From Clytia hemisphaerica (Eukaryota; Cnidaria; Hydrozoa; Leptothecata; Clytiidae), in NCBI GenBank assembly GCA_902728285.1, contig CACVBU010000236.1:620001-684000 (forward strand): a DNA stretch of 64,000 nucleotides. The letters run 5' to 3'. A model generated the notes under the pieces. The model was not told the DNA's origin, did no database searches, and worked only from the letters and a program-made list of their open reading frames with translations. This document shows, piece by piece, positions 1 to 12,042 of the stretch. How positions within the stretch are numbered: position 1 is the first letter of the stretch; every line of letters begins with the position of its first letter. Both the position numbers and the translations under genes were made by a program.

Positions 1-174
1 CTGTTCTGTTGTGAAAGACCACATGCGAATATTTATGACTTTACCACGCTTAGCGAGCTCTAGAATGTTCTCTACGACCTGATTGGTCGAGGGCGAATTC
101 CTGCTACCTGATTGGTCGATCAGACACTTCCAGAAAATTCCATCAAAGAACGAAAGTGAAAGACAGATGCGATG

Positions 175-476
175 CGTTGCAACCACTGACCTTTATATAC
201 CCTGGACAAAGCTTCTCAATCCCAGCCAAGCAAAATCTTTGATCGGAGTTTTTTGAAAATTGGTACCCTAATGTCGGCACTACTCGATAGCGGTGTAAAT
301 GCATCGAGAGCGCTAGGTCTACTTTTCCTCAAATTTTTTTGATGATGTAGCGGCGTTAGACGTTAATTTTTAACATTGCAATGGCTTCTCCTTGGGTACC
401 AATTCTAAAAAAACTCCAATCAAAGATGGCAGATATTGTTTGGTCCAGGGTTATATAAAGGTCAGTGGTTGCAACG
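175..476. mobile_element. Foldback (MITE-like) element, ~300 bp
   Basis: The two ends are imperfect inverted copies: the left starts GCGTTGCAACCACTGACC and the right ends with its complement, with matching stretches (TATATA, CCTGGAC, an AACTCCGATCAAAGAT-like segment, GGTACC) continuing about 100 bp inward. No ORF inside. It looks like a non-autonomous inverted-repeat element; the family is not identified. The 1-174 flank shows nothing recognisable. Confidence 0.75.
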
Positions 477-887
477 AAGCGAGTGCAAGAATTTTGCTAG
501 AAAAACAAGAGCCGCAAAATTTCGGATAAATGTTTTGAGTTGGGGGTTCCGACGTTGAACGACTACCTTGACTACCCATAGGTAGGTTGACCTTTACTTT
601 TGGGGAATTTTTTTGGTCATTAGGGGATTTCCCTGTTCACCACAAGCAGTTATTTGACGCATCGAAATTAAAGGAAATTTAACAAAGCTCGCCGTTAGTG
701 CTCGCCGTTTGTGATTAAAGTGACTTTGAAGACTTGAATGACTGACTGCTGATATGTTGAGCTTTTGGAACAAGGCAAAAAATTGAAATCTTGAGCATAT
801 TTTGACCTTTTTTCAGCCAAAATGCAAACAAAAAACTTTAAACGTGATTTTCTCCATTTTTTTTAGAGACTCTGCAGTAGATAAGAT

Positions 888-1084
888 ACAATTACTGATT
901 CGTCAAAATTAATAAAAAAATCAAATGCTCAGGGCCAAGCATTCAAGCTTTTGACTTGAAATTTTGAGGGATTCTTTATATCCATAAAACGGAGATCCCC
1001 TATAATTTTCTATTAGAAATAAAAAAAGATGACGTCACTGTGAGCATTTGATTTTTTTATTAATTTTTACGAATCAGTAATTGT
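888..1084. mobile_element. Inverted-repeat MITE, ~197 bp
   Basis: About 43 bp at each end are inverted copies with one or two mismatches, starting ACAATTACTGATTCGT and ending ACGAATCAGTAATTGT. The spacer is about 110 bp and has no ORF. A typical non-autonomous DNA element; superfamily not resolved. Confidence 0.8.
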
Positions 1085-1421
1085 GCACTAAAAATGACAT
1101 AGCTCAGCAAAAAAAGACTCAATGGTCAATGTAGTCTTAGAAAATTATAGGGGACATCGAGAATTTGGTCTACAACACTCATAGTCATATGTTATGTAAT
1201 ATTTGAAATCGATCAGATAAAAATTACGGCCTCTATTTTCTGCAGAGTGGAATTGGAATTTTTTTTTTGGAAAATTCTTATTTTTACTTTGAGAAGTTTC
1301 ATTTGACCAAAAATTAAGTTATTTGGACCGATAATGACCGTTTTAGCGTTTTTGGTGGGGAACCACCTTATAAGTAATTTGCTTGCCCGCAAACTTTTTG
1401 AGAGGATTCGTGCATCTGCTA

Positions 1422-1655
1422 TGCTAACTTTAAGAATCCTCCACTAACTTTAGGATTTGTCCACACACTTGGAGGACTTTTCCACTAACTTGAGGATTTG
1501 TCCATTAACTTGAAGATTTGTCCACTAACTTGAGGATTTGTCCACTAACTTGAGGATTCGTCCGCTAACTTGAGGAATTTCCACTAACTTGAGGATTTGT
1601 CCGCTAACTTGAGGAATTGTCCGAAAACTTGATTGAGAAATTGTCCGCCAGCTTG
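1422..1655. repeat. 20-bp minisatellite array
   Basis: About eleven degenerate copies of a 20-bp unit close to CTAACTTGAGGATTTGTCCA run head to tail. Variation is mainly A/G at the CCA/CCG position and GATTTG/GATTCG/GAATTG. A second short array of the same unit lies at 2122-2212, so a single array was probably split or duplicated. Confidence 0.85.
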
Positions 1656-2121
1656 CTCGGGGTACCTAAGGCACTCCTTAATGGTCACGTGAGGTTCTAC
1701 TTAACATAAATTATTTTTAATTTTAAGGTTTTTTCGAAGCCTTTTCGATATAGAAAAATGGGATGGGGCATGGTCAGATGGTCCCACTTGCTCCATAATT
1801 TAAAAAATTCGAAAAAACCTCATTTTCGCCCCATATTGATGACATCATAAAAATAAAATTATGAATAACTTTAAAATAGGAGAAAGCTTTTGACTTCAAA
1901 TTTTCAGCAATGGTGTAAATCGATGAAAGGAGGAAGCGACCCACAAAAAAGTTTCATTTTTTGATGACGTCAGCAAAATTTGCAAAAAGTCGTTTTGGCT
2001 GAAATATGTCAAGTAGAGCTTTCTCCTTATAGCAGTTACTAGACGGTTCCCGTCGTCGCAAACACCGGTTTAGCTTGCGTATCAAAAGCCATTAGGCCTT
2101 AGGATGAGAAAAGATACCCTG
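1656..2121. other. Spacer between the two minisatellite blocks
   Basis: No coding potential is seen. There is a small inverted pair (AGGTTTTTTCGAA near 1727 and TTCGAAAAAACCT near 1808) and TGACGTCA/TGACATCA-like motifs. It may be a decayed inserted element separating two halves of one minisatellite. Confidence 0.4.
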
Positions 2122-2212
2122 AGTATCAGGTCCGCTAACTTCAGGATTTGTCCGCTAACTGCAGGATTTGTCCGCTAACTTCAGGATTCGTCCGCTAACT
2201 TGAGGATTTGGA
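2122..2212. repeat. Second 20-bp minisatellite block
   Basis: Four copies of the unit TCCGCTAACTTCAGGATTTG, the same family as the array at 1422-1655 but with the G variant (CCGC) dominant in every copy. The homogeneous variant indicates local expansion after separation. Confidence 0.8.
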
Positions 2213-3739
2213 TGGATCATGTGGGAATAAAAGGTCGATGGAATTAATATGAAAAAGGTCTTACTCTGCACGTATGGCACGTCTATACTTTCACTATATA
2301 AACGTTTATATTCGATGAAATTTATTATTTATCGGTTCGGTTAGAACGTTTCTTTGCTAAATTCACCTAATGGACTGGGCGGTTTTGGAGCCTTTGTATG
2401 CTTTGGTTTTATCAGCGGCCCAATTGAAATAGACTTAAACCTTGGTGGTAGTGTATTAAGGGCTGGCTTAAAATGGCCTGATTGGATAGAAAAATATTTC
2501 AAAGTTTTCATCTGATCAAGCTGTCTCTACTGATTCCCCACTCGGTAAGCATATTATGATTAAATGAGAATGTTCCATGTGATGGAGTTTGACTATTAAA
2601 TACCACAGGCATTACTGATACAAAAGAGTATGGGTAGTTGTGATAGGTATTAACATAGTATAATAAATCCTTGGAATGGTAAACATCTGAATTTCTGTTA
2701 TTCTATCTCTGTCGTATTTGATGACTATTTGTTGATCAAGAAATCAGTAATGTAGCATCTTTAATGGTAAATTTTATTGGTTTGTCGTTAATACTTACTT
2801 CTCAGTGCGTTTTAGACATTAATGATATGCTCTTGATAATACACTTGCATTATAAAATCATTGTAACGGAAAAATCAACACTAAGAAATTGAAACAAGCA
2901 CAAAATGGCTGGGTTGAAAGAACTCAAAAATTAATGAGGTGCCTCGAAATGCCTTCGCAATATTTCAGTGAAATCTTTTTAGAAATCAATGAAAAAGTAC
3001 ATCAAGATAACACTGTGAAAATTTCAAGCCAGCACCTTCAAAATTTATCATTTAAACTGACAGGAAAGTTGTCATCTTGAATATAGTTCTTATAATTTCA
3101 ATTTTAGCGAAAAACTATGTTTCCACAAAATACCCCTAAAATATGTCCAAAATTAGTTCAAGTGTTCTATTGGGTACAGATTCAAAGATATCTAGCAACA
3201 AAAAAACTTTTTGTGAAGGAAAATAAAAGAAAAATTTTAAAAACTATCTACCAATAACAAACTGATCATCATGATGTTCTTATAAAGCTCGGAGACAGAG
3301 ATGGAACAGCAATTAACTGAAAAGACAATGCGGTACATATTCCAGCCGCGGCTTTCTTATACTATGGTATTAACATACACCAATAATAGATTGATATTTC
3401 ATGAAAGTAAATATATTTTAGCTCAACTGATAGAAAAAAATTATACTACAACAAGATTCCTACTTTATGCTGAAAAAATGTCTTCTTCATACAATAGTCA
3501 TATTTCATGCCGTATTGGATAAATGGGATAAATTTTCGCATAAGATTAAAGTACCTTACAAAACAAAATTTAATTGAGCTCTAAATGTGATATGAGCAAA
3601 TCTGCATCATATATCAATTTCTTTCATTGGAAATTTGATTCCGGCTTTTCTGTACCAGCACCTGTATTCTCCAACATTGATTTCATTGCTTCTGCGTCAA
3701 ATGCTTCTAAATTTATAAAAAAATGTGAAGATTGTATTA
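2213..3739. other. AT-rich intergenic DNA, no gene recognised
   Basis: Short open frames at 2889-3080 and 3301-3522 (plus) have AT-biased composition, no recognisable motif and no convincing splice context. No tRNA-like cloverleaf or clear repeat seen. Confidence 0.5.
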
Positions 3740-4115
3740 TTAGGCAAAAATAAAAAAATGTAGTGTTTCCGGAAACCGGCCGGGTGAAACAAAAAACATT
3801 TCTGACCCGGCCGCAGACTATGGGTTCATCTATATGGTTCATCATAAAGAAAATCAAGTTGACCATTCAAGCTATCAAACGTCGTTTGGTTTGATATTCC
3901 CGCTTGTAAATCAATTTTTGTTCGTTAGTAGTTGATACATTAGTATTCAGGGTTTACTTCATACTGTTGGCAAATAAAAGTTATCTTTAAAGTTCTATTT
4001 CAATGATCTTAAGTTATCAAAAATAGCAAAAAATAATTTTTTCCGGCCGGCCGTATGGGAGCTTTTTTCCTTCACCCGCATTCCGGAAACGTTACATTTT
4101 TTTTATTTTCGCCTT
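3740..4115. mobile_element. MITE with TTAGGC ends, ~376 bp
   Basis: The left end (TTAGGC, then an A-rich run and GTGTTTCCGGAA) is an inverted copy of the right end (TTCCGGAAACGTTACA, T-rich run, GCCTTA). Subterminal GC-rich palindromes (CCGGCCGG near 3777 and 4043) and CGGGTGAA/TTCACCCG pairs extend the symmetry. No ORF. Confidence 0.75.
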
Positions 4116-4294
4116 ACTCTAAATGTTTTCATTATTACCCTTATACTCTAGGGGCTGAGTTAGGTCCCGTATGCGCATCGGCGTATAGTCATTTTTTCTT
4201 TTGATCATGAAAGTATAGTCCTTGAAGAGTCAGAAAACGTGTGTGGCGTTATTTGGATCAGGCACAAATTTCCATAATGGCGGATTGTAGATTT

Positions 4295-5051
4295 TCAACC
4301 CTTTTTAGCCCTCTTAGGCAGAGTCTTGCTAAATAAAAATTTACTTGATGAAATATGTAAATAACGAAACCCTGAGAGTAACCAAAGTAACTTACTACTT
4401 GTATACATTTTCTTGATCATAGGCAGCATCGATGTGACCCTGAGATCCCCTTCTAATTCTGTAATCTTCTTATGGTAGTCTTCGTCTACCATTTTTGGGT
4501 TTGACTTCCTTATTTCATACATGAATATTTGCGGGTCAACGGTTGCATAATCCACAATCCCTTTAGCTAGACCAACAAGTAGAATTGATGTTGCATCTTT
4601 AGCAAGCGTTCCTTCAGAAACCCATTTCGCTTTTTGGATGTAAACGGTGTTTTGAATAAGTGAATCAGATTCCCAATTTAAGTAGGACTTGGAGAAAATA
4701 TCTGCTTCAGCAGAATCTGATGGTTTTTGGTTGATGAACCCAATAACCTCGTTGATTGCAACACTAGCTAACTGCTCCCAATCGCCTTTAAAGATACTTT
4801 TCAGTGCTTTCTGGATATTATCCGATGTTGCACCCTCTTTACTCTCGAACATATTTGTTTCCTGGACAATCATTTTGTTACCGCACAACTTGTATCCTAA
4901 ATTGTTGTCGGTTGCTTGACCCAATCGTATAGAATCAAAAAGGACTGTCACGATAGCCTTCAATCCTTTTATTTGCTGATCGACAACTTGTTTTGCTGTA
5001 TTGTCACCTGAAGTATGTGGCTGAACAACATTACCCATGATGGTATACAAC
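4295..5051 (-). CDS. Exon of an unrecognised protein gene
   Basis: An open frame on the minus strand begins just after a good splice acceptor (TTATTATTTTAAG, exon from 5051). The first ATG is at 5038 and gives a protein starting MGNVVQPHTSG. A strong donor (AGTA|GTAAGT) at 4395 probably ends the exon at 4396, giving about 214 residues; without splicing the frame runs to a stop at 4295. The protein is hydrophilic to amphipathic with mostly helical-looking segments, only one cysteine and no signal peptide or membrane span. The initial MG could suggest N-myristoylation, but that is weak. Codon usage and composition (less AT-biased than the flanks) look like a real exon. Fragments of a second copy occur at 9553-9627, 13326-13360 and 13843-14075. 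A donor-like CAAG|GTACGTG near 5960 may mark a 5' untranslated exon. No function can be assigned. Confidence 0.6.
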
Positions 5052-6080
5052 CTTAAAATAATAAAAGTGGTAGTAAATAGCCGGACTGACGTAGCGTATA
5101 GAAGATGCCCTGATCTTGCGCATAAAAGACCCTAGCTAGATGAAATTAAGCAAAATTTGTGCTAGGTATGTGCAAGATGTAAGGGATCTCTTTTCACACA
5201 CTTGTAAATCACACCCGCGTGTCACAGACCTGATACCCACACTAGAAAATGCGGCCAAAGTTTTAACTATCCAACTGGATTTTTTTAGCTTGAAGCAGTA
5301 GCTTTTCTGCGTTTGGAATTTCGATAAAAAGTTTCATCCCCACTTTGAGAAAGAGTTCCAGTGGGGGACTGAGACAGGGATGTAACGTCCCTCAAAAAAT
5401 CCCTTCAAGCAAAACATCCTATCTCGCAAAAGCACCATTTCCAGTTTGGGCAAAGAAATTTCGGACTTTTTCTATTTTTGATATAAAATGTTTAGATGAA
5501 AAAGTTCGGAGCATCATGAGTCTTGTCAAAGTTATGACTTATTTTTTTAGACAGAAACTTAATAGCTGATTTGATTCAATCCTGTACAAAAGGTTCTAGA
5601 ATCAATGAACACGGTCTGAGTAGTCCAATTTATACTTATGTAGTGAGTTGAGTGACTGACATCTGCAATATTTAATTAGAGTGTTTTTTGCAAAGTCTAT
5701 AGACCTTTATTGTTAAAAACGAAGATTCAAATATATTCTTTCTTCTATATATTCGAAAAGAAAGCTCACCATCACCAGATTTGGTCAACTGGATGTCTCT
5801 TCAGAGTTTATTGGTGCTCTCACCACCGACTCATCTTTGCTAAGTTTCAGCCTCTATTAGCGACTTTCAGGTCCTTAGAAGTCCCAAAATCACAAAAGGA
5901 CTAAAGCAATAGCTGAATTAGCCATATACACGACAAGAAAAAAGTAATATATCACGTACCTTGTAGAATAGGTGTCCTGTAGAAAATGTCTATTTGAGTT
6001 TTGAGAGCTTATCACCGACTGATGAAAAATGCACTTAGTATTCCCTTAAATATACAAATGTGACAATACGACAATAGGGC
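5052..6080. other. Upstream region of the unknown exon; older copy of a duplicated segment
   Basis: 5055-5300 is closely matched by 13843-14075 in the same orientation, and 5920-6030 is loosely matched by 14080-14180. Around 5340-5400 there is a fragment of a dispersed repeat (AGAGTTCCAGTGGGGGACTGA) also seen near 8100, 27710 and 32790. No separate gene is supported. Confidence 0.55.
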
Positions 6081-6640
6081 TGATTTGCATTTCAATTGGT
6101 TAAGTCCAAATAAGGGTAGCATATTACAGAAACAATAAAGTCCAACGCCCCATAAGTTGGGTTTGTCGTAATACATGCCTAGCTCTCGATTAGAATAATT
6201 AAGTATGTGCATCAGGGGGTTAATTTGCATTTCAATTGGTTAAGTCCAAATAAGGGTAGCATATTACAGAAACAATAAAGTCCAACGCCCCATAAGTTGG
6301 GTTTGTCGTAATACATGCCTAGCTCTCGATTAGAATAATTAAGTATGTGCATCAGGGGGTTTATTTGCATTTCAATTGGTTAAGTCAAAATAAGGTTAGC
6401 ATAATACAGAAACAAGGAACAATAAAGTCCAACGCCTCATAAGTTGGGTTTGTCGTAATGCATGTCTAGCTCTCGATTAGAATAATTAAGTATGTGCATC
6501 AGGCAGGGGGTTAATTTGTATTTCAATTGGTTAAGTCCAAATAAGGCTAGCATAATGCAGAAACAATAAAATCTAACGTCTCATGAGTTTGGATTTGTCG
6601 TAATACGCATGTCTAGCTCTCGATTATAATAATTATGTCT
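6081..6640. repeat. Four-copy tandem array, 140-151 bp unit
   Basis: Copies begin at ATTTGCATTTCAATTGG (6083, 6223, 6363) and ATTTGTATTTCAATTGG (6514). The first two copies are nearly identical over 140 bp, the third and fourth are more diverged, and a small insertion lengthens copy 3 to 151 bp. A single diverged relative sits at 14255-14310, within the second copy of this locus, so the array expanded after that duplication. Confidence 0.93.
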
Positions 6641-8213
6641 TGATTGGTATATTAAGTTAATGAATGATAGACCTATTTATTCCTCTCATTCATTAGCAAG
6701 CATCTTATCAGCTTTTCGATGCTTAATTATAGCGCCAGACAATCTGCGTAATTTGCATCACTCTTTGATAAATCTAATTAATAATTGCAAGCTGCTTCTC
6801 TGTGATAATCAAAGTCGATAGAACAAAGTCGATTTCTGTGTAAAGGAATAAGAAGGATGGTGATAAATTAACCCTCCAAATTACTCAGTCAAATAAATTG
6901 AAATGTTCAATAGTGATTTTTGTCTCGAATTACATAGCACCAATATCAATTGATGCTTCTCGTACCCATTCTTTTAAGTAAAGACAGTGAATAAACTGAA
7001 ACCCAGTTCTAGTAATCCGGCAGTTAGGCCAAAATTGGTGCTGGGTATATGTCGGTTATTTTTTACAAAATGTTAAAAAAGCATATAACAAAGTGCTCAA
7101 TTTCTAGTTCAAGTTCATCGAAATAAAAACAGATTCCAGCCATTTATAGCACAAATATCATCGAATATTTTTTTGTTGTCTGAAAATGGGAATATTTAAC
7201 CTCATCTTCCTCAATGAGTTCGCTCGTGTATTTTGTTGATATTGACTAGATTTTTTTAGCCAGCGGGGGTAAAAATAACGTACCAAAACTCGACAGGGAT
7301 TGATATTCCCATGTCTTTTATGGCTGGGGGTTTTGAATTCCACCATCATGGGGATGGAAGAAAGAGCATCATATTTTACAAAGACGATTTGTTTTTCTGA
7401 TTATTTTCAGCGGGGGCAAAAATTAGAGTATAATTTTCCACTTCCAATGGGTCTGTAAATAATGAGGTGTATAGCAAACGATTAGCTCATTACCTGGCAC
7501 ACAAAACAATGTCATTTCTTGTAAAGAATTTTGTGTAAAAGAAACAGAAGACATATGATAAGGATTTTATTTTAAACAAATACGTTCTATCAGCTTCAAA
7601 AGAGTTACTGTGTGGGCTATGTATTCCAATAACCTGTAACATCGATGCATGTATCAAAAACAAAACCAATGATCTTCAAAGGTCTTTAAACTGATTTGAC
7701 ATATTTCCTTCATTCCATGTGCAACCTGTCTCGTTTAGTAAAATAAACGCGGTCTACTAAAAACCATATAAGGCTTGACCATTTTGAAAATTCAATGTTT
7801 TGTGCATGATTACGTGAGTTTGAAAAGGAGTTAAGAGGACCTTGACCCCTCGTTAGATCAGAAATGAAGGGTGGACTTCTTGTAGAGTTTAAAAGTCGGC
7901 AAACCTTTTGGCTGTTTTGAGTCGGGGAGAGTGGGAGTTCCGCACCCCTTTTATATTGATTGATTCAATTGAGACACGCCTGTGTCAAAGACCCGGTGGA
8001 TAAAAACCGTACAATTTCAATTGGGGTGAGAAATTGACTTTTATTTCATCCCTGTTTGAAATTCAATGTTAGTAGATGTTGATAGAAATTTTGATCCTCG
8101 TTGTGGGAAAAAGTTCCACTGGGGCAGTGACACGGGGATGTATTGATTGAAATAAACAAACTATTAATGGGGAATTGATGCTTTCATTTTTGCTTTTTAC
8201 CAAATAAAGATCT
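6641..8213. other. Intergenic, with a dispersed repeat at ~7240-7470
   Basis: 7240-7470 (GCCAGCGGGGGTAAAAAT ... CCAATGGGTCTGT) is a diverged copy of the repeat at ~27540-27775, and another piece is at ~8080-8140. The rest is AT-rich with no credible ORF. Confidence 0.5.
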
Positions 8214-8355
8214 CTTTGTACTTATCAATTTTCTGCCTAGACATAAAAAGATGCTTTTTGATAAGACAAGAACGAATTAAAAATCTTTGTACTTATCAAT
8301 TTTCTGCCTAGACATAAAAAGATGCTTTATGATAAGACAAGAACCAATTAAAAAT
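8214..8355. repeat. Perfect-register 71-bp tandem duplication
   Basis: Two adjacent 71-bp copies start CTTTGTACTTATCAATTTTC at 8214 and 8285 and differ at only a few positions, indicating a recent local duplication. Confidence 0.92.
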
Positions 8356-8864
8356 CGTTGTATTTATGTACTTGATTATAATTTAATTCGCCACAGAAAA
8401 AGTTTTTTACCCTTTAAGAATTGAGTAGAATTTATTTTGGTAAGAATTATCACGTTTCACAAAAAAATGCTGAAGTTTTGTTGAGTGTTTCTTGAAATAT
8501 TCCATTTTTTGTGTTTATGCAGAGATTTGGGAAAAGAGGATAAGTGTGTACTACTGAAAAATCAAAAAAAAAAACAGAAGTGGAGTTTAAAAAAATCAAA
8601 ACATCAGTTTTAAATACAGCTTTGTAGAAAAATTTGGCTTTGATTTAAAAAAGTTTTTGTATAAGGGAATCGTGTATTTATCAAAGCAATGTTGTATCTC
8701 CTTGGGATGCCAGAGATATGAGAGGATCTCCGAAATGTGCTCATAATTAAGTCAAATGAAAATTTTCCCTCACTCTAAATAAAGGAGGACAGGTGTTGAA
8801 AGATTGTTATGATTTTTTTTCTGGCCATTATATTCACTACTACACCCTTCCTTTAACCCTATTA

Positions 8865-9558
8865 GCCCCATAGAGGGTAGAATCTACCACGCTGGAGTTC
8901 TTTTGTGTATATCTCGAAGAAAAATATTATAAACTACTTGAAACTTTCTGACTTTTAACAAACCCTGCTTTTAACAAAATCTTATTAAAAATACTTGTGC
9001 AAAATGTTAGGGTCATAGGTCGTCCAGATCAGGTTTTATGACTTTACTGCAAAACATGACATAAAACCCACGCCTAAAATCGTTTAAAACTCAAAATTTT
9101 AAAGTGCTGATAACTTTTGAACTATTTATTCAATCATTTTCAAATTTTGACACATGATAGGCATTGACAATATAAATTAAAAAAATTTAAAAAAATTTAA
9201 AAAATGACGACGTCATGATTTCATTTATGACGTCATCAAATTTTTAAAATTTTACTTATCTTCGGCATAGATTTTAAGATAAAAATCTTTTAGTAAAATG
9301 CAAAACCGGCAGTTATATCTTTCAGAATCTTCAATAGAATCTAAATATCTTTATTGGTTCGACTGTAATAGACATTTTTGTAAAGCATACATTTGAGCTT
9401 TTTCCAAAATTTTGTGATGACGTCATCGGTTTTTGAATGACGTCATCAGAAGAATTTTGTTCTGATAATTTGTGTCATGATGGTGAACATCTGTACCAAA
9501 TTTCATGGCTATAGCTCTTCTAGATCATCGAGGGTGGTAGATTCTACCCCCTGGGGTC
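8865..9558. mobile_element. ~690-bp inverted-repeat element rich in TGACGTCA
   Basis: Ends are inverted copies: AGCCCCATAGAGGGTAGAAT (left) and TAGATTCTACCCCCTGGGG (right). No ORF. The interior carries at least four TGACGTCA palindromes between 9200 and 9450. It abuts a fragment of the duplicated unknown exon at its right border. Confidence 0.78.
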
Positions 9559-9627
9559 TGATGGTTTTTGGCTGATGAACTCAACAACCTCGTTGATTGC
9601 AACATCAGCTACCTGCTCCCAATCGCA
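9553..9627 (-). pseudogene. Fragment of a second copy of the 4295-5051 exon
   Basis: About 75 bp match the part of the exon around 4715-4790 (encoding the segment near VAINEVIGFINQKPSD) with roughly 90% identity, in the same orientation. Flanking exon sequence is missing on both sides. The fragment is far too short to be functional. Confidence 0.8.
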
Positions 9628-9890
9628 AGTCCCCCCAATAATATAATTGCTAATAATTGCATTGCTCGATTTCTCTCGTTTGCTTTACTTCTCCGTTCTT
9701 TTACTTGGTCTCTTTCCATTATTGTTAAATCGTCTGTGATGCTCATACTGGCGTACTTATCGTACTGCTTCAATTCTCTTAAGTTTCTCATAAATTTGTA
9801 TTTAATCTGCCCGTCATTAAATACAACTTTGATTGGTGGTGTACGATTTGATTCTTCACCAATACGGGAGATGTGTACCGTGAATAGCAC
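9609..9890 (-). pseudogene. LINE ORF1-like (RRM/transposase-22 type) fragment
   Basis: The 93-residue frame contains RPPIKVVFNDGQIKYK-like, FMRNLRELK and DDLTIMERDQVKERR segments. The pattern resembles the C-terminal half of LINE-encoded RNA-binding ORF1 proteins, where a hydrophobic strand is followed by a 'DLT..ER..R....' helix. No reverse transcriptase follows. Best read as a truncated non-LTR retroelement piece; assignment is by motif resemblance only. Confidence 0.5.
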
Positions 9891-10689
9891 AGGTCAAAAT
9901 CATATATTGACGCTGTGCCGACGAATCGAGATTCTATTCGTCACGCAATCAACGAAGACAAAAGTAACCATAACGACCATCCAAGATCTTGGATGAGGTT
10001 CAAAGTTGATATTTTTATTCCCGTCGTTGAAAACACAACTTAAAAAAGTCATCAATGCTTTGTAAAAAGAGTCAGTGATAGAGAATCATAACATAAAGTA
10101 TGTCTATTATTTCCATTCGATTAAAGTGACATTTCCATAATTAAAAGTTTAGTAATTACTGTTTTAAACATTTGGGGATCATGTAAAAGATTTCTTTCGA
10201 AATAAACTCATTTCAATTACACTTAGAGGTTTCTGGGGAATTCGTAAATAGTATAAAGTGCATACTGATACAGTCTGCTAGACATTAATACGGTAATATT
10301 TGCTCTTCATCTTTGATTTTTTCTACAGTGATTAGATTGACACATGCGCGATAAAATTTCTATTATTGGTCTTCAGAGGTTAATATATTCTTTGAAAACT
10401 TAACCTCTGATACTCAGGGTAAGATATAAGTTGGCTCTGTGTTTATTTTAACGTCGTTTAGGAGTTCGTTTACGAAATCATTGTCATCTCTATTACTATT
10501 ACTCCATGGATGATGATGTTAACTTCCCTTGATTACTTTCTCTGTTCTTTCATTTGTTCTTCAACTTTTTCGCTGCGAAGTATTTGTTTCATGCTGGATA
10601 ATAGGTTTCGCATTCATTGCCTTTTCGATTTTAGTTGTCAGTTTAGTTTCCAGCGCTCTAATCTAGAGCTTAAATTTTCAAAATTTCCC
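9891..10689. other. Dispersed repeat and AT-rich DNA
   Basis: 9891-10085 (CAGGTCAAAATCATATATTG ... AGAATCATAA) recurs inverted and diverged at about 17755-17960, which shares CGAGATTCTAT, CCAAGATCTT and GAGTCAGTGATAGAGAATCA blocks. 10086-10689 shows no recognisable gene. Confidence 0.55.
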
Positions 10690-11435
10690 CCTCGGGCCAA
10701 ACGATGGTTGGCCCTCGCGGTGTCACTAAACTTCAGCCCCCCCCCTCAATAAGAAAATGCTTCCTACGGCACTGAAAGGTATTATATATGAATCTTAAAT
10801 GAACAATATTGCATAAGTACGGCAATTTTTTTAGGCTTTCTAAATTCCAACTTCAGCATGGAGTCTTTAAGAGTAATCCTTTTAAAAAATAAAAGCTGAT
10901 CGATGCTCTATGCCAAGTTCAACCTTAATTGTCAACATTCAAATTAGGTTCAGTTTAGGACGGCAGTTATTTGTTCTCATTAAAAAACAATATTGCATAA
11001 GTACGGTCTAATTGGTCATTTGAAGTGATAGAGATGACGCGTTCTTTAGAAAAAGTAAAAAAATTGTTTTATTACTGTTTAACGACCAACCAAATCAAAT
11101 AAGAGCTTGTAAAAACTCCAGCTTGTCCCATTCTTTTCACTTCCTAAATTCCGACTTCAGCATGGAGTCTTTTAAGAGTAATCCTCTTAAAAATAATAAA
11201 ACCTGATCGATGCTCTATGCTAAGTTTAACCTTAAATCGTCAACATTCAAATTAGGTTCAGTTTAGAACGAAATTAAGACTAATCTAAATACATTGCCAA
11301 GACATTTCATTCTGTGAAGGTATTTAATGTAACTGCACACAATAGGCATGGTTTGCCCTCGCGGTGTCACTAAACTTCAGCCTCCTCCAATAAGAAAATG
11401 CTTCCTACGGCACTGAGTACATAGCATCTGTTACA
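10690..11435. repeat. Two interleaved direct-repeat pairs
   Basis: CCCTCGCGGTGTCACTAAAC with its ~70-bp context occurs at ~10711-10785 and again at ~11350-11420. A ~130-bp block starting CTAAATTCCRACTTCAGCAT occurs at ~10840-10970 and ~11145-11270, and AACAATATTGCATAAGTACG appears twice (10803, 10988). This looks like a duplicated and rearranged repeat, not a gene. Confidence 0.7.
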
Positions 11436-11937
11436 TTAGAATTCATGATAATACCGGGTGTGCCAAATTGTCAACCTTGAAATTCTCACATTTAGTTATT
11501 GCTAAATATTTACAACACTTTCCAGCAAACTTTTTTGTGAAATTTGTGTCTTGATAAACTAAACTCCATGACATTTGTATTATTGATCATTAAATCACAT
11601 CTTGGAACAATAGAGTTACTTGGTTCAATTGTTGCAAGAATGTTTATCTTTGTTCATGTTCTCATTATGTGCAATATTATCATTACATCATTGCCAGCAA
11701 GTTACATTGTATTGTCAGCTTTAGAGGTCACCAAACTGTGTTGAATTTGTAATCCTGGCACCTGAATTTGAAAGGAAAGAAAAATTCAAAATTTCAGAAT
11801 GGGAAGTAATCTCTTTACAGTAATCAATGCCAAATGTGTGGTCATTCGCTGAAATCTCCCAATAAAAAAAGAGTGTAAAAGGGTGAAACTCTGCTTGACG
11901 GTTAGGGCTGTGTTTGCCATGCATATATATTGAGCCA
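11436..11937. other. No feature recognised
   Basis: AT-rich sequence with only short, composition-driven ORFs on both strands. Confidence 0.4.
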
Positions 11938-12042
11938 TATTCAAGAAGTTTACGGGAACGTACAAAAAGGACCACAGGGAACGTACAAAAAAGGCCACAG
12001 GAGCCTACAAGAAGGACCATGGGGAGCCTACAAAAGGTACAC

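Noticed and set aside
1422-2212. Possible CRISPR-like array (regular ~20-bp repeats)
   Set aside because: Repeats are contiguous with no unique spacers, and the DNA is eukaryotic; it is a minisatellite.
6081-6640. Possible 5S or histone-type tandem gene array
   Set aside because: The 140-bp unit has no RNA polymerase III boxes, rRNA similarity or ORF.
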